Shown piece by piece: positions 45,499 to 57,660 of a stretch of 64,000 nucleotides of DNA; the first letter of the stretch is position 1; each line of letters starts with the position of its first letter. The notes beneath the pieces were generated by a model. It was not told the origin of the DNA and did not search any database. It saw only the letters and a list, made by a program, of their open reading frames with translations. The translations under genes were made by a program, and so were the position numbers. The stretch lies in assembly GCA_028274465.1 (NCBI GenBank), contig CM051455.1, forward strand, positions 98,650,365-98,714,364, given 5' to 3'. This stretch comes from Plantago ovata (lineage: Eukaryota > Streptophyta > Magnoliopsida > Lamiales > Plantaginaceae).

Positions 45499-47040
45499 GT
45501 GAATGTCCATACTGATCATGCTGCTTTGAGACATTTGATAGCTAAGCAAGATTCTAAGCCTAGATTAATCCGTTGGGTCCTTTTGCTGCAAGACTTTGAT
45601 TTGACCATAGTGGATAGAGCTGGTAGGGAGAATTTAGTAGCAGATCATTTATCTAGAATACCTAATATCCCTGTTGATCCGATACCCATCAATGAAGACC
45701 TCCTCGATGAGCACTTAATGAAGGCTAATGAAGAGCCATGGTATGCAGATATTGTAAACTATTTCGCTATGAATGTTTGCCCTACTAACGTTTCAGCCTC
45801 AGACAAGAGAGCTCTTGCCAAGCAATGCAGGACTTACATATGGGATGATCCGCATCTATTCAAGGAAGGAGCTGATGGGATTCTAAGGAGATGCGTGCCA
45901 CAAGAAGAGCAACAAAGTGTACTGAGCCATTGCCATGAGCTTAATTGCGGGGGACACTACAGTGGGTTGAAAACAGCACGCAAGGTACTGCAAGCTGGAT
46001 TTTTCTGGCCGACAATATACAAAGATGCTCAAAGTTTTGTGAAAAATTGTGACCCATGTCAACGAGGTGGTGGTATTGGCAAGAAAGATGAAATGCCCCT
46101 TCAAGGGAATCTAGTGGTAGAACCTTTCGATGTATGGGGCATTGATTTCATGGGACCATTTCCATCCAGTGGAGGCTATGAATACATTTTTGTTGCAGTG
46201 GACTATGTGACTAAATGGGTGGAGGCAATTCCTACGAAAACAAATGACGGCGCAGTGGTTATGAAGTTCTTGAAGGAAGTAATATTCTCGAGATTTGGGT
46301 GCCCTGGGACAATCATCAGCGATGGAGGGACACACTTCGTCAATAGAACGTTTGCCTCCCTTCTTAAGAGATACAGTGTCCACCATAGTATCGCTACACC
46401 TTATCACCCACAGACATCGGGACAAGTTGAAGTCAGCAACCGTCAAATCAAGAAGATCCTGGAGCGAGTAGTGAAGCCTAGTAGGAAGGATTGGGCAGGA
46501 AAATTGAATGATGCACTTTGGGCATACAGGACTAGCTACAAGACGGTGATCGGGACCACTCCGTACAGACTTGTGTATGGGAAAGCATGTCATCTTCCCG
46601 TAGAACTGGAACACAAGGCATATTGGGCCATAAAAGCACTCAATCTTGATATGGGAAAGGCTGGCGAGGAACGATTGTTGCAACTAGATGAGCTTGACGA
46701 ATTACGACTAGGTGCTTATGAAAATGCCAAGATCTACAAGGAACGTACTAAGAAGTATCATGATCGTGGTATTGTACGTAAGGAATTGATTCCTGCACAA
46801 AAAGCTTTGGTATTTAATTCTCGCCTTCGGCTATTTCCTGGAAAGCTCCGTACTCGTTGGGATGGACCGTACGAAATTATCGAAGTTGCACCCCATGGAG
46901 CTGTAAAACTCTTTGATCCAAAGACGGGCAATACCTTCAAGGTGAATGGCCAGCGAGTGAAGCCGTACTACGAGATATCTAGTGATCAAAGGGAGGTTGA
47001 TCAGCTTGAGCTCACCCTTACCGCCTCCACTGAAGGTTAG
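45499..47040 (+). pseudogene. A RNase H end and integrase
   Basis: It starts in RNase H ([34 protein letters not shown]). Integrase follows: HHCC finger ([26 protein letters not shown]) and DDE core ([20 protein letters not shown], and the E of [13 protein letters not shown]). The C-terminal domain is [18 protein letters not shown]. The frame runs to a normal stop at 47038-47040, so integrase itself looks undamaged. The original protein would be fused upstream to RT. Confidence 0.93.
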
Positions 47041-48505
47041 TGTGTTTTATTGTTTTGTTTTCTCACGAGTTTGATTGAGTATTATAGGTCACTTATACAA
47101 GCATTAGCTCTCACCTTGGATCCACTTTCGACGTTCGGGACGAGCGACGACATTCAGGTTTGGGGAGGAGGTTATCGCTGGTTATCTCTATACTTATCTT
47201 GCTTATGATAAGCTCGTGAAATATTTTGCATTTGCACGTTTACTGCTTTCCTAGGATAGTCTTGCATGTTTTATATGGAGTTTATGGCCGAATTTTTGAA
47301 CTTAACTATGGGTAGATCAACTAACTATGCCATTAATCGTATGTTTCATCTCTATGAATTTGTTTGAGGTTTTTCTCGCTTGGCTTGTCACATTTATGTA
47401 TTGCACTTAGTTAAGCTTGGTAGTCTTGACATCACTTAGTGGTGTTTTCTCTACTGCGGTTCACGAAGGCCTTTATAATGGGATGATGCATGTTAGGGTC
47501 TTATGGTTGTTTTCCCGAGTAATTATGTACCTAAGAGGCAACAAGTCTTCACCATGCTTTGAGATTGCTAAATGCCTAGGAAGGAGGTAGTGTGAGGTTG
47601 TGTGATCCTTTGTTTATAACCTATTCTTCCGAATAGGTTTGGGGAGGGGGTTACACCATCATTAGACTTGTTTTCGTTTTTCATTTCCGTATCCTGAGTT
47701 TATTTTTCCTTTTCCGTAAATTTTGTACTCCAACCTATTCTTTCGAATAGGTTTGGGGAAGTCGTGTGAGTCATTTTGCTTCTCTTTTTGTTATGCTACT
47801 GCTGGCTAAAAAAATCGAAAAAAAGAAAGAAAAATTCCAGAAAAAAGAAAAAAAAAAGAAAAAAAGAAACTGTAAAAGAAAAAAAAAGAAAAAAAAGAAA
47901 AGACCCCAAAAAAGCAAAGAAGGGTCCAAAAACGAAAGCCAAATAGCAGTTTAGCAAAGTGTTGTGTCTCATTTTCAAATACTTGTAATGTTCTATTTGT
48001 TTGAGTGTCATCTGTTCTAGACCACCTTCGTCCTGCCATTCAGGAAGTGGTGAATAGCTTAAGACTTTACTTGAGAGATGGGTAGAATAGGGAAGTGTTA
48101 TCTTTTATACGGAACCCTCCTTCGTTTGATGAGAGCCAGTACTAGTTCGACCTCTTTGAGGGAAAGTCTTAAACTTGGTGAACAGCAGTAAGTCCTCAGT
48201 TTCATAGGCACGGGACAACCATTCGTATCTTAGCATGCTTCATTACGTCGTCACTGACTATGTTACGGGAGACTATCTTGTCTTGACATAGGTGCTTATG
48301 TGGATATGTATAAGCTAATCGAGGTATTCTTCAACCTATATTCATGCTTTGATTTATATGGTTTTTGTTCATATGTTTTTTGATAGATTTAGTAAATTGG
48401 TTCATTTTATTTGGCATGAGACTCCATTTTGTGTCTTCCATTGTTTTTTGCATTAGAGTCTAGCTTAGTTGCTTGAGGACAAGCAAAGGTTCGGTTTGGG
48501 GAGTT
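47041..48505 (+). other. 3' untranslated region of A
   Basis: There is an extra GGTTTGGGGAGGAGG word at 47158-47172. Then the block shared with C, D and E: hairpins at 47618-47639 and 47732-47753 (AACCTATTC and GAATAGGTT) followed by TTTGGGGA, a purine tract at about 47808-47905 with ATTCCAG, a hairpin at 48469-48486 and the polypurine tract up to 48505. No ORF3 is present in A. Confidence 0.82.
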
Positions 48506-49775
48506 TGATGAATGTGTATTTTACACTTTCATTTGAGTCTTTTTCACCTATTTTAGCTAACCTCTATGTTAATTTAGCTATATTTTAGTGCCTTTTATTA
48601 GAATAGTGTCACGTTTCCCTTTAGATTTTATTTTACAGGTTTTGGTTGAAAAACGAGGATTTCCGGGCAATTATATTGAAGTTGACAAGGAATTGGTGTT
48701 CCAGAAGCCTATTTGGAGTATCTGAAGGTTTCCGGATAGGATTTGGAGTCTAGGGGTCGAATCTGGAGGTTAGAAGGCCACTAGAAGTCAGAAACCGAGT
48801 CCGAAAAGGGGAAGAAATCAAAAACCGCATCGAAAACGCGGAATTCCGCGAAAATCACTCCCGGGCGAACCGCCCGGGACGTGCGGCGAATCGCCCCACA
48901 CTATTTCGAAGCCTATATATAGTTGCTCAGTTTTTCTCCGAAATTCATACTTTTCCAGACCTATTCTCTCACCTTTCTCTGTAGTTTTAGGTAGGAACTT
49001 CCCAGAGCCTGTTCTGGGGGTTCATAGCTTAGGACACTTTTTCATAGCAGTTTGGAGCTTGTAAGATCGCGATTCTTCGGAGACTGACAACCTTCGGTAA
49101 CATTGTATCTTACGGTTTATTCTACTTATTTTTATATATTTTTCAACATATTTTCTTCTATGATTTCTGTTGATTGCATGACAACTATGAGTAGCTAAAC
49201 TTATCGTTGGTGGTAGTATGTGAATTCTTAGCGAAGGGTAGATAATCATGCTAATGGCTATATCGCGCATTATACTCCGTGTTATTGCTTTACTTCGTTG
49301 ATCAGGCTCAGCCTATATCCTCATATGTTGTTTATTATTATGCACAATTGGACCCTCGTCGACCTATGTGCATCTATATCTTCGTAGTGTTGAATAATTA
49401 CGGAACACAATAGGACAATAGTGATTGACTTGTCAGTATCTTTATCTTCGTAGTGTTTAATAATTACAACAGGACATTCGATTGATCAAAGATCTCCATG
49501 CAAGACCGAGGAATTTACGCATGATTATTGACCCATTATGCTTTGAAGGATCATACTATCACCAATCTCCATTATCTGTTAGAAAAACCTTTGCTTTACC
49601 GTCTGCTGTTTTTATATTCTAAATTAGATTTGATAAAGCTAGTTATAGTCCTTAGAGAACGACACTCGAGTCATTCTACTGCTACACTACGGTTTTCGTT
49701 GTAGTTGTGAATTGCCTTTGGCTAAATAACAAATTTATTTGATTTGCTCGGAGCACGACATCCGCGCGTTCATCA
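48506..49775 (+). repeat. 3' LTR of A (1270 bp)
   Basis: TGATGAATG to GTTCATCA, then the TCGGG duplication. It carries the CGCGGAATTCCGCG palindrome (about 48837-48850), CCCGGGCG-AAC-CGCCCGGG and a one-base-altered GGCGAATCGCCCC, then CCTATATATAG. Confidence 0.93.
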
Positions 49776-49780
49776 TCGGG

Positions 49781-50180
49781 TTCCAATTAATCAAATAAAT
49801 TTGTATTTAGCCAAAGGCAATTCACAACTACAACGAAAACCGTAGTGTAGCAGTAGAATAACCTCGAGTGTCGATCTCTAAGGACCATAACTAGCTTTAT
49901 CTAATTTAACTTGAGAATATAAAATAGCAGACGACTTAGCAAAGGTTTTTCTTAACAGATGGAGGTTGGTGCTAGTATGGTCATTCAAAGCATAGCAGGT
50001 TAATAATCATGAATAAATTCCCCGGTTTTTCATAGAGATCTTTGATCAATGAGTTGTCCTGTTGTAATTATTCAACACTACGAAGATATAGATTTAGATA
50101 GATCAAAGATCAATGAATTGTCCAATTGTGTTCGATAATTATTCAACAATACGAAGATAGAGATTTAGATAGATCAAAGA
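49781..50180 (-). repeat. Left LTR of C, continued and truncated
   Basis: It matches the first about 420 bp of the middle and right LTRs after removal of A, then stops at about 50180. The sequence jumps directly to internal DNA equivalent to 57207 onward. The join has only a GAA micro-match, so about 850 bp of LTR plus about 1.07 kb of 3' region were lost in one deletion. Confidence 0.88.
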
Positions 50181-51523
50181 ACCGCAGTAGATAAAACACC
50201 ACTAAGTGATGTCGAGACTACCAATCTTAACTAAGTGCAATACATAAATGTGACAAGCCAAGCGAGAAAAACCTCAAACAAATTCATAGAGATGAAGCAT
50301 ATGATTAATGGCATAATTAGTTGATCTACCCAATAAAAAAGTTCAAAAAATTTGGCAATAAACTCCATATAAAACATGCAAGACTATACTAGGATGAATA
50401 TAGTGAATGCAACCTAAAAAACTAAGAAAGCGGTAAACGTGCAAATGCAAATGCGGACGGATAAAACATGCAAGGTACTATACTCAATCTACCAATCCCA
50501 AGCTCTAAACCATCAATGGCAAGTTCCAAACCATCAATGTCAAGCTCCAAACTAACAACACTAGATCACTTAAATCCCATCCCCCCTCATGAAATTAAAG
50601 CTAGTCCCTAGCAGTAAGAAAATGAGGAAATAAGATGTGATACTAGATGTTACCGCATGGTTTGGCCTCGGTCGGCTGAGTATGCTGCTTGTAAGTTATT
50701 GGGACTGCTCGAGGGGCCTTATAGGTGATCATCGGGGCTTGTGGTAGTGGCGGTAGTTCCATTAATAGATCGGATAGGGCCAACTCCTCCATCTGTATCA
50801 TCATTGTCCCTATTGTCTTCATTGTCACTACTGTCACCAACATCATCACCACTATAGTTGCATCGTCGAAGAGAATCTTCAAGATTGGCCGAAGCTGTTA
50901 CGGAATCTTCCACCCGGTATCTCTCCAATAGGTTGTGAACTGTTAAAGGGGAAAGGGCAGTGGTATCAAAGCCTCCCTCTCCAACGTTTTACACCTCGAG
51001 GAGGTTACAACAAGTTGCTCGGATACTCGGAGGTTGTCTTCCATTCTTTCCTATGTCGACCACATTCTCTACAGTTGATGCCCTCGATGTCTATATGATG
51101 CTCCCTTTAGAGGCAGTCAAGGGGCACCCCTAAGAGGGGCTGGGCACCCATGTCGTTATGTTTTGGAACCAAGCTAGCGCTTCGGAACCTTCTAGCCACT
51201 GTTGACTCAAGACAGAATCCGTTGTGGCGAGACCGTCCCGGTACCTTCCTATTCACTCGAACTTTGCAGCCCTTGTGATAGATTGCTGACGTAATAATTG
51301 TTTTGTGTCCCTTTGGTGGTGCATGAATAGGCATAGGAGTCCTTAATTACTCCAGGTGTACTCTAGCTCCTCCTCTTGGATAATCCGCGACGTTGTTGCA
51401 AGAGCCCGTGGCTCGAACGCACCTCTAACGAGATCACTCTCCTTGACATGGTTGTAGTCGATCCCCCTCCAATACTTCATAGTATCCAAACGGGAGTGCT
51501 CCTCTCCCTTTGTGGCATGGTTC
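50181..51523 (-). pseudogene. ORF3-position remnant of unit C1
   Basis: After the conserved intron acceptor the sense strand starts GAACC-ATGCCACAAAGG and soon meets a stop. A second frame gives MKYWRGIDYNHVKESDLVRG, cut by a stop near 51343, then KVRVNRKVPGRSRHNGFCL and MGAQPLLGVPLDCL up to 51107. Further on, an acidic frame (VGDSSDNEDNRDNDDTDGG) is followed by the block shared with the ORF3 ends of D and E. The middle does not resemble E ORF3. The part below 50640 is 3' untranslated sequence. Confidence 0.45.
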
Positions 51524-52057
51524 CTACAAACAACAGTTAGTACCTTTATGACACAAAACTGACTCATGCATATGCTAATGTAAGAACTAAACACACGAGT
51601 GATAAAATCAACAATTGAACTCCGCAAATCCTTCATGTCTATTCTAGCTACGCAACATACCAAAATAAATTCGACATGCGCATATCGCATTACGCTCTTG
51701 CTAGACAACAAATAACCTAAATAATAAGGCTCAATTCATACCATAGTAGCGAAAAATTCTAACATCATGAACCTTCATACCCAACAATTATGCATTCTAC
51801 CAACACATCCATCATTATTACATCAGTAAACACAATCATATGTAAGGAATCGAAGTAAAAGATACATTGCATATCAAGATAAAAACATCTAGTAGCAAAA
51901 TTCCCAAATCAACAATTCAAGCATAATTGAGTATGCAATTGATAGTAAATAATGCTTCTAATCACACAAACAACCTACCCATACATCATATAAGCCTAAT
52001 TGAAGCTCAAATTAGAAAACCCCAAAATTTGAAAAATTAGGGTTCATAAGAAGATAC
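51524..52057 (-). other. Probable intron in C1 (534 nt)
   Basis: In sense, donor GATCTGAG/GTATCT and acceptor TTTGTAG/GAACC correspond to the E intron at nearly the same length. A frame crossing it should not be annotated as protein. Confidence 0.6.
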
Positions 52058-52284
52058 CTCAGATCTGGAAAACGAATGCACTATGGTGAAATTTGTTCGG
52101 AGGAAAAGAAAGAGCACGTAAAGGGCTTCGATTGAAGCTATAGAACACTAAATTTGGTGGAGAAATGAAGGTTTTATGAAGATTTGAAGATATTTTCGCG
52201 AGTTTCGGTTTTTTGGGGAGTAAGAAGGGTGAAGAGATGAAGAAATGAGGAGAAAGGAGGATTTCCGCATTTTTGATCTGCAGA

Positions 52285-52352
52285 GACCGCGGGGCGAGTC
52301 GCCCCGGGTGCGGGGCGAGTCGCCCCGTGCGGGTCGATTCACCCCCACCTCC
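52285..52352. repeat. Internal palindromes of C1
   Basis: Two perfect GGGGCGA-G-TCGCCCC units, and a degenerate third (GGGTCGATTCACCC), lie downstream of gag-protease in element sense. Confidence 0.75.
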
Positions 52353-52549
52353 TGATGCGGGGAGACAAAAACTTCCGAAAAACACGGTTTTTAAGTCCCC
52401 GAAAACCATTTTTCTCATAAAACCACTCGAAAAATCTCACTCAAGCATAACATAAGCACATACGACACAGAGACGAACAAATTCACATATGAAAAGCAAA
52501 TTTTTCAAGAATGAATACATGCAATAAAGCAGTAAAAAGCGATAAAAAC

Positions 52550-52567
52550 TCCGGGTTGCCTCCCGGA
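52550..52567 (-). promoter_or_regulatory. Hairpin with AGGCAA loop after gag-protease, C1
   Basis: TCCGGG, AGGCAA, CCCGGA in sense, as in E, directly downstream of the gag-protease stop at 52611. Confidence 0.78.
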
Positions 52568-52610
52568 TAGCGCCATTGTTTAAAGTCTTTGACTCGACTC
52601 CTGTCTGTGC

Positions 52611-54731
52611 CTAGCTCTTCTTCTTGAGGGTACTAGACTTCCCCTTCATGGATCTTCTCCTCATGCCACGAACCTGTGAATGAGAATGAACATAGACAGC
52701 AAGACCACAGTAGTTAATAGTGTGAGAAGTATCAGGTGGATCAGATATGGCTCGCAACACATGTCGCTTTCCATCCACCTCAATGGTACAAGTCCTTCGG
52801 TAGATGTCTATCAAGGAGCGTAATTTTGTCAAGAACGTTCGCCCCAAGAGAACAACATCCCCCATCCTAGGTGTATACAGAAGCTTCACCAATCTTGACC
52901 AATACATTCTTCACAACGCCTTCGGGTCTCACAAAGGATCCATCCGCCAATTGCACAATAGCCTTATGCTCAGATAGTTTTCCAAGGCTACTCTTCTCAA
53001 ACACATTCATAGGGAGCACATTAGAGTAGGATCCCGTGTCTAGTGTGGCACGGACTTCTTCAATCTCACCAATCCCGACATTAACATCGAAACTTTGAGG
53101 GAGTGGCTCGGGATCCTCTAGCTCCTCTTCACTCTCGTCAGAACCAAGGTCCTTCTCTTCTTCCTTAGCCTGTGGGGGCACTTCCCCCTTGCAACACTCG
53201 CACTTAGCAACCTTCTTGATGGTGATTTCAACAGGTAGATCACCCACCAAGGTAATGGATATCGACTTATCAGTGTTGCTAGGCAGCTTGCCGTGCTCCC
53301 TACTTGCTCCTCGGTCGATCAACTCTTGCATCTTTTGATGGGCAAGCCTAGTTCTCTCTTCCAACCTATCAAGCCTTTCCCTAGTTTTCTCAGAATCTTC
53401 TTCATAACGTTTGAGAAAACTTTGGGTGTAATCAACCATCTTTTGCAAGTTCTCCATCAGTTGAGCCGACTTCGACTTCGGTTGCTCTTTTAGAGCGGGG
53501 TTTTCACAGTGATCATTGCCATAGTTAAGCCTACTGCGGTCTTGGTTAGGGCCATAAGTTTGGCTAGCCGGTGCATATCCTTGATTGTTTCGGAACCCTC
53601 TTCTCCAAAATCCACCTCGAGGATTCCTACCATCTTGTCCGTAGCTAGCTTCTTGAGTACCAAACTCCGTAGGAAAGGCTTCCTCTTCGCCTCCTTGAGC
53701 CCAGTTGCCATCATCATACTCAAGCTCCGATCTACACATATGAGCTCCATGTCCATAGTTATTGCATATTCGGCAAACTTCGTTCGAAACAGTTGTTCCG
53801 GTGGCGGTCTTGAGGACTTGTTCAATTCGTTGGTGAAGCACTCGAATTGATCCCCATTCCCCCTATACATAGGGGCTTCTTGAGTCGGTGGAGCTTCAGG
53901 TCCACGTCTCCTAACCATTGCCCTTGGGTCCTTGAACTTCGAACCCTTAGCAAGCCTTTCGAAAACTGCCCAGACGGCTTCTGCGGTTTCCTCCCAAATA
54001 TTGCCACGGCATTGAAAATCCACCACTTTTTGGTTCTCGAAGGTTAGTCCATTGTAGAAGTGTTGGACTAGGTCAGAAAGCTCAAAACCATGGTGAGGGC
54101 ACTTGTCCGTGAGATCTTGGAACCTCTCAAACGCGGTGTAGATGGTCTCATCATAGTCCTGTTTGAATCCAGTGATTTGCACCTTTAGCGCGGTAGTCAA
54201 GGTGTGAGGGAAGTATTTTTCCATGAAAGCTGAAAAAACCTTCTCCCAAGTGTCCAGCGAGTCTGCTGGTAGAGAACTCAACCATGACTTGGCTATGTCG
54301 CCAAGCCCCATAGCAAAAACCTTCATCCTCAATTCATCCGTTGTTATTTCAGCTCCGGGTCGTGGGAGTTGGTTGACGAAATCATCGATATCGTGCAAGT
54401 ACCCCATCACATCTTCCCTTGCTAAGCCATAGAACCTCGGAAGTTGTTGGAATGCGTGGTTCTTGATTTACAGATCTCGAGTTGCAGACGAAAGAACAAT
54501 CGCCGGTCCCCTCATACGATCCTTGGAGGGTTGAACCCATGCTTTCAGTGGTCTAGCTTCTGCCATTCCGTCGATTTCCTTGAAAAGACTGTGTAGAGAT
54601 TCAGAGAAATCGGTATCCTCTATTTCCTCTAGTTCACGCCTTTGAAGTAATCGCCTTCTTTGGTGGTAGACTCTGTCGATCTCAGCAATTGAATCAGCAA
54701 GCGGTGTTGCTCTAGATCGTGTATGTGGCAT
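52611..54731 (-). pseudogene. C1 gag-protease, broken
   Basis: From ATG 54731 (MPHTRSRATPLADSIAEIDR). A TAA at about 54468-54470 replaces the Glu codon found in C2. Then the gag core up to about 53830, a frameshift near there, an intact CCHC knuckle CRICNNYGHGAHMC, and the protease (RATLDTGSYSNVLPMNVF). Near 52880, 26 bp present in C2 are missing between two GTGTA words, shifting the frame before VVLLGRTFLTKLR. It ends in the basic tail KGKSSTLKKKS. It shares its overall plan with E and C2. Confidence 0.88.
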
Positions 54732-54854
54732 ACACTATCTGTAACAAACTAGGAAAGCAGTGCCAGAGAGAAAATAGGAAAACTAAAAACTACTAGAACT
54801 AGGAATTGAATGCTGAAAATATAAATAAATTGAACAGAAAAAGGAGTATAGTCC

Positions 54855-54872
54855 CTGGCAACGGCGCCAATT
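54855..54872 (-). promoter_or_regulatory. Primer binding site of unit C1
   Basis: Plus strand TCCCTGGCAACGGCGCCA at about 54852-54869, three bases before the middle LTR; one difference from the standard tRNA-Asp site. The coordinates given may be off by up to three bases. Confidence 0.82.
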
Positions 54873-56135
54873 TGATGAACTGAAGATTGTCGGGTTCCAA
54901 TTAATCAAATAAATTTGTATTTAGCCAAAGGCAATTCACAACTACAACGAAAACCGTAGTGTAGCAGTAGAATAACCTCGAGTGTCGATCTCTAAGGAGT
55001 ATAACTAGTTTTATCTAATTTAACTTGAGAATATAAAATACCAGACGACTTAGCAAAGGTTTTTCTTAACAGATAATGGAGGTTGGTGATAGTATGGTCA
55101 TTCAAAGCATAGCAGGTTAATAATCATGCATAAATTCCCCGGTTTTGCATAGAGATCTTTGATCAATGAGTTGTCCTGTTGTAATTATTCAACACTACGA
55201 AGATATAGATTTAGATAGATCAAAGATCAATGAATTGTCCAATTGTGTTCGATAATTATTCAACAATACGAAGATAGAGATTTAGATAGATCAAAGAAAT
55301 AAAGCAATAACTCTAGGTATAATGCGTGATATAGCCATTAGCATAATTATTAACCCTTCGCTAAGAAATCACATACTATCACCAACGAGAAGTTTAGCTA
55401 CTCATAGTTGTCATGCAATCAACAGAAATCATACCACGAATGAATGAAAACATGATGAAAGATACATAAAAATAAGTAGAAAAACTGTAAGATACAAAGT
55501 TACCGAAGGTTGTCAATCTCCGAAGAATCGTGATCTTACAAGCTCCAAACTGCTAAGAAAAAGTATCTCCTAAGATAAGAACCCCCAGAACAGGCTCTGG
55601 GAAATTCCTACCTAAAACTACAGAGAAAGGTGAGTGAAAAGGTGTGGAAAAATATGAAAAACGGAGAAAAACTGAGCAAATATATATAGGCTTCGAATTG
55701 TGTGGGGCGAAGGGCCCCACACACCGGGCGATTCGCCTGGTGTGGGGCGATTCGCCCCAAATCCCGGGCGACTCGCCCGGGAGTAAATTTCGGCCAGATA
55801 CGCGTTTTCGACGCGTTTTTGGATTTCTTCCCCTTTTCGAACTCGGTTTCTGACTTCTAGTGACCTTCTAGCCTACAGATTCGACCCCTAGACTTCAAAT
55901 CCTATCCGGAATCTTTCAGATACTCCAATTAGGCTTCTGGAACACCAATTCCTTGTCTACTTCAATATAATTGCCTGGAAAACCTCGTCTTTCAACCAAA
56001 ACCTGTAAAATAAAAACTAAAGGGAAACGTGATACTATTCTAATCAAATGCACTAAAATATAGCTAAATTAACATAGAGGATAGCTAAAATAGGTGAAAA
56101 AGACTCAAATGAAAGTGTAAAATACACATTCATCA
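54873..56135 (-). repeat. Middle LTR of C (1263 bp)
   Basis: TGATGAACTG to ACATTCATCA. It serves as 5' LTR for C1 and 3' LTR for C2. Palindromes: GGGGCGATTCGCCCC at 55744-55758 and CCCGGGCG-ACT-CGCCCGGG at 55763-55781. It is not flanked by a duplication of its own. Confidence 0.92.
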
Positions 56136-57660
56136 AACTCCCCAGACCGAACCTTTGCTTGTCCTCAAGCAACTAAGCTAGACTCTAATGCAAAAAACAA
56201 TGCAACACAAAAAATGGAGTCTCATGCCAAATGAAATGAACTAATCTACTGAATCTATCAAAAAACATATGAGCAAAAACCATACAAATCATAACATGAA
56301 TATAGGTTAAAGAATGCCTCGATTGACTCATACACATTCACATAAGCACTTATGTCAAGACAAGATAGTCTCTCGTAACATTCTCTACCTGGACCTAGTC
56401 AGTGACGACGTAATGAAACATGTTAGTATACGAATAGTTGTCCCGTGCAGATGAAACTGAGGACTTACTGCTGTTCACCAAGTTAAGACTTTTCCTCAAA
56501 GAGGTCGAACCAATACTGGCTCTCATCAAACGAAGGAGGGTTCCCTATAAAAGATAGCACTCCCCTATTCTACCCATCTCTCAAGCAAAGCCTTAAGCTA
56601 TTCACCACTTCCTGAATGGCAGGACGAGGGTGGTCTAGAACAGATGACACTCAAAAACAAAAGACAAAAAAGTACAACACGATTACGAACATTACAAGAA
56701 TTGGAAATGAGACACAACACTTTGCTAAAATGCTATTTGGCTTTTTTTTTTTACCCTTCTTTGCTCTTTTGGGGTCTTTTTTCTTTTTTTTCTTTTTCCA
56801 GTTTCTTTTCTTCTTTTTTTCTTTTTTTCCTGGAACTTTTTTTCTCTTTTTTTTCGATTTTTTTTAGCCAGCAGTAGCACAATGAAAAAGAAATAATAAC
56901 TCACAAACGACTTTCCCAAACCTATTCGAAAGAATAGGTTGGAGTACAAAATTTACGAAAAAGGAAAAATAAACTCACAACACAGAATTGAAAAACGAAA
57001 AACAAGTATAATGATAGTGTAACCCCCTCCCCAAACCTATTCGAAAGAATAGGTTGCAAACAAAGGATCACACAACCTCACACTACCTCCTTCCTAGGCA
57101 TTTAGCAATCTCAAAGCATGGGGAAGACTTGTTGCCTCTTAGGTACATAATTACTCGGGAAAACAACCATAAGTCTCTAACATGCATCATCCTATTATAA
57201 AGGCCTTCGTGAACCGCAGTAGAGAAAAGACCACTAAGTGATGTCGAGACTACCAAGCTTAACTAAGTGCAATACATAAATGTGACAAGCCAAGCGAGAA
57301 AAACCTCAAACAAATTCATAGAGATGAAGCATATGATTAATGTCATAATTAGTTGATCTACCCAATAAAAAAGTTCAAAAATTTGGCAATAAACTCCATA
57401 TAAAACATGCAAGACTATCCTAGGATGAATGTAGTGAATGCAACCTAAAAAACTAAGAAAGCGGTAAACGTGCAAATGCAAATGCGGACGGATAAAACAT
57501 GCAAGGTACTATACTCGATCTACAAATCCCAAGCTCTAAACCATCAATGGCAAGTTCCAAACCATCAATGTCAAGCTCCAAACTAACAACACTAGATCAC
57601 TTAAATCCCATCCCCCCTCATGAAATTAAAGCTAGTCCCTAGCAGTAAGAAAATGAGGAA
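56136..57660 (-). other. 3' untranslated region of unit C2
   Basis: Polypurine tract next to the LTR (56136-56143), hairpin at 56155-56172, pyrimidine tract on the plus strand (about 56740-56870) with the conserved CTGGAA, and hairpins at 56919-56940 and 57034-57055. C1 has lost the part up to about 57206. Confidence 0.8.

Larger units (their letters stand above)
33841..49775 (+). mobile_element. Gypsy A: autonomous-type Athila-like element, split by B
   Basis: LTRs at 33841-34951 and 48506-49775 are flanked by TCGGG (33836-33840 and 49776-49780). Without nested B it is about 9.2 kb. It has the tRNA-Asp primer site, gag, protease, RT, RNase H, integrase, the shared 3' region and a polypurine tract, and is the only gypsy element here with a complete pol. 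It is inactive: B in gag, a nonsense codon and frameshift before protease, and two one-base losses in pol. Confidence 0.94.

Noticed and set aside
51343..51711. 122-aa minus-strand frame starting in MLSSKSVMRY (longer in C2, 58138-58722)
   Set aside because: The first half lies inside the probable 534-nt intron; only the part after the acceptor was kept as an ORF3-position remnant.
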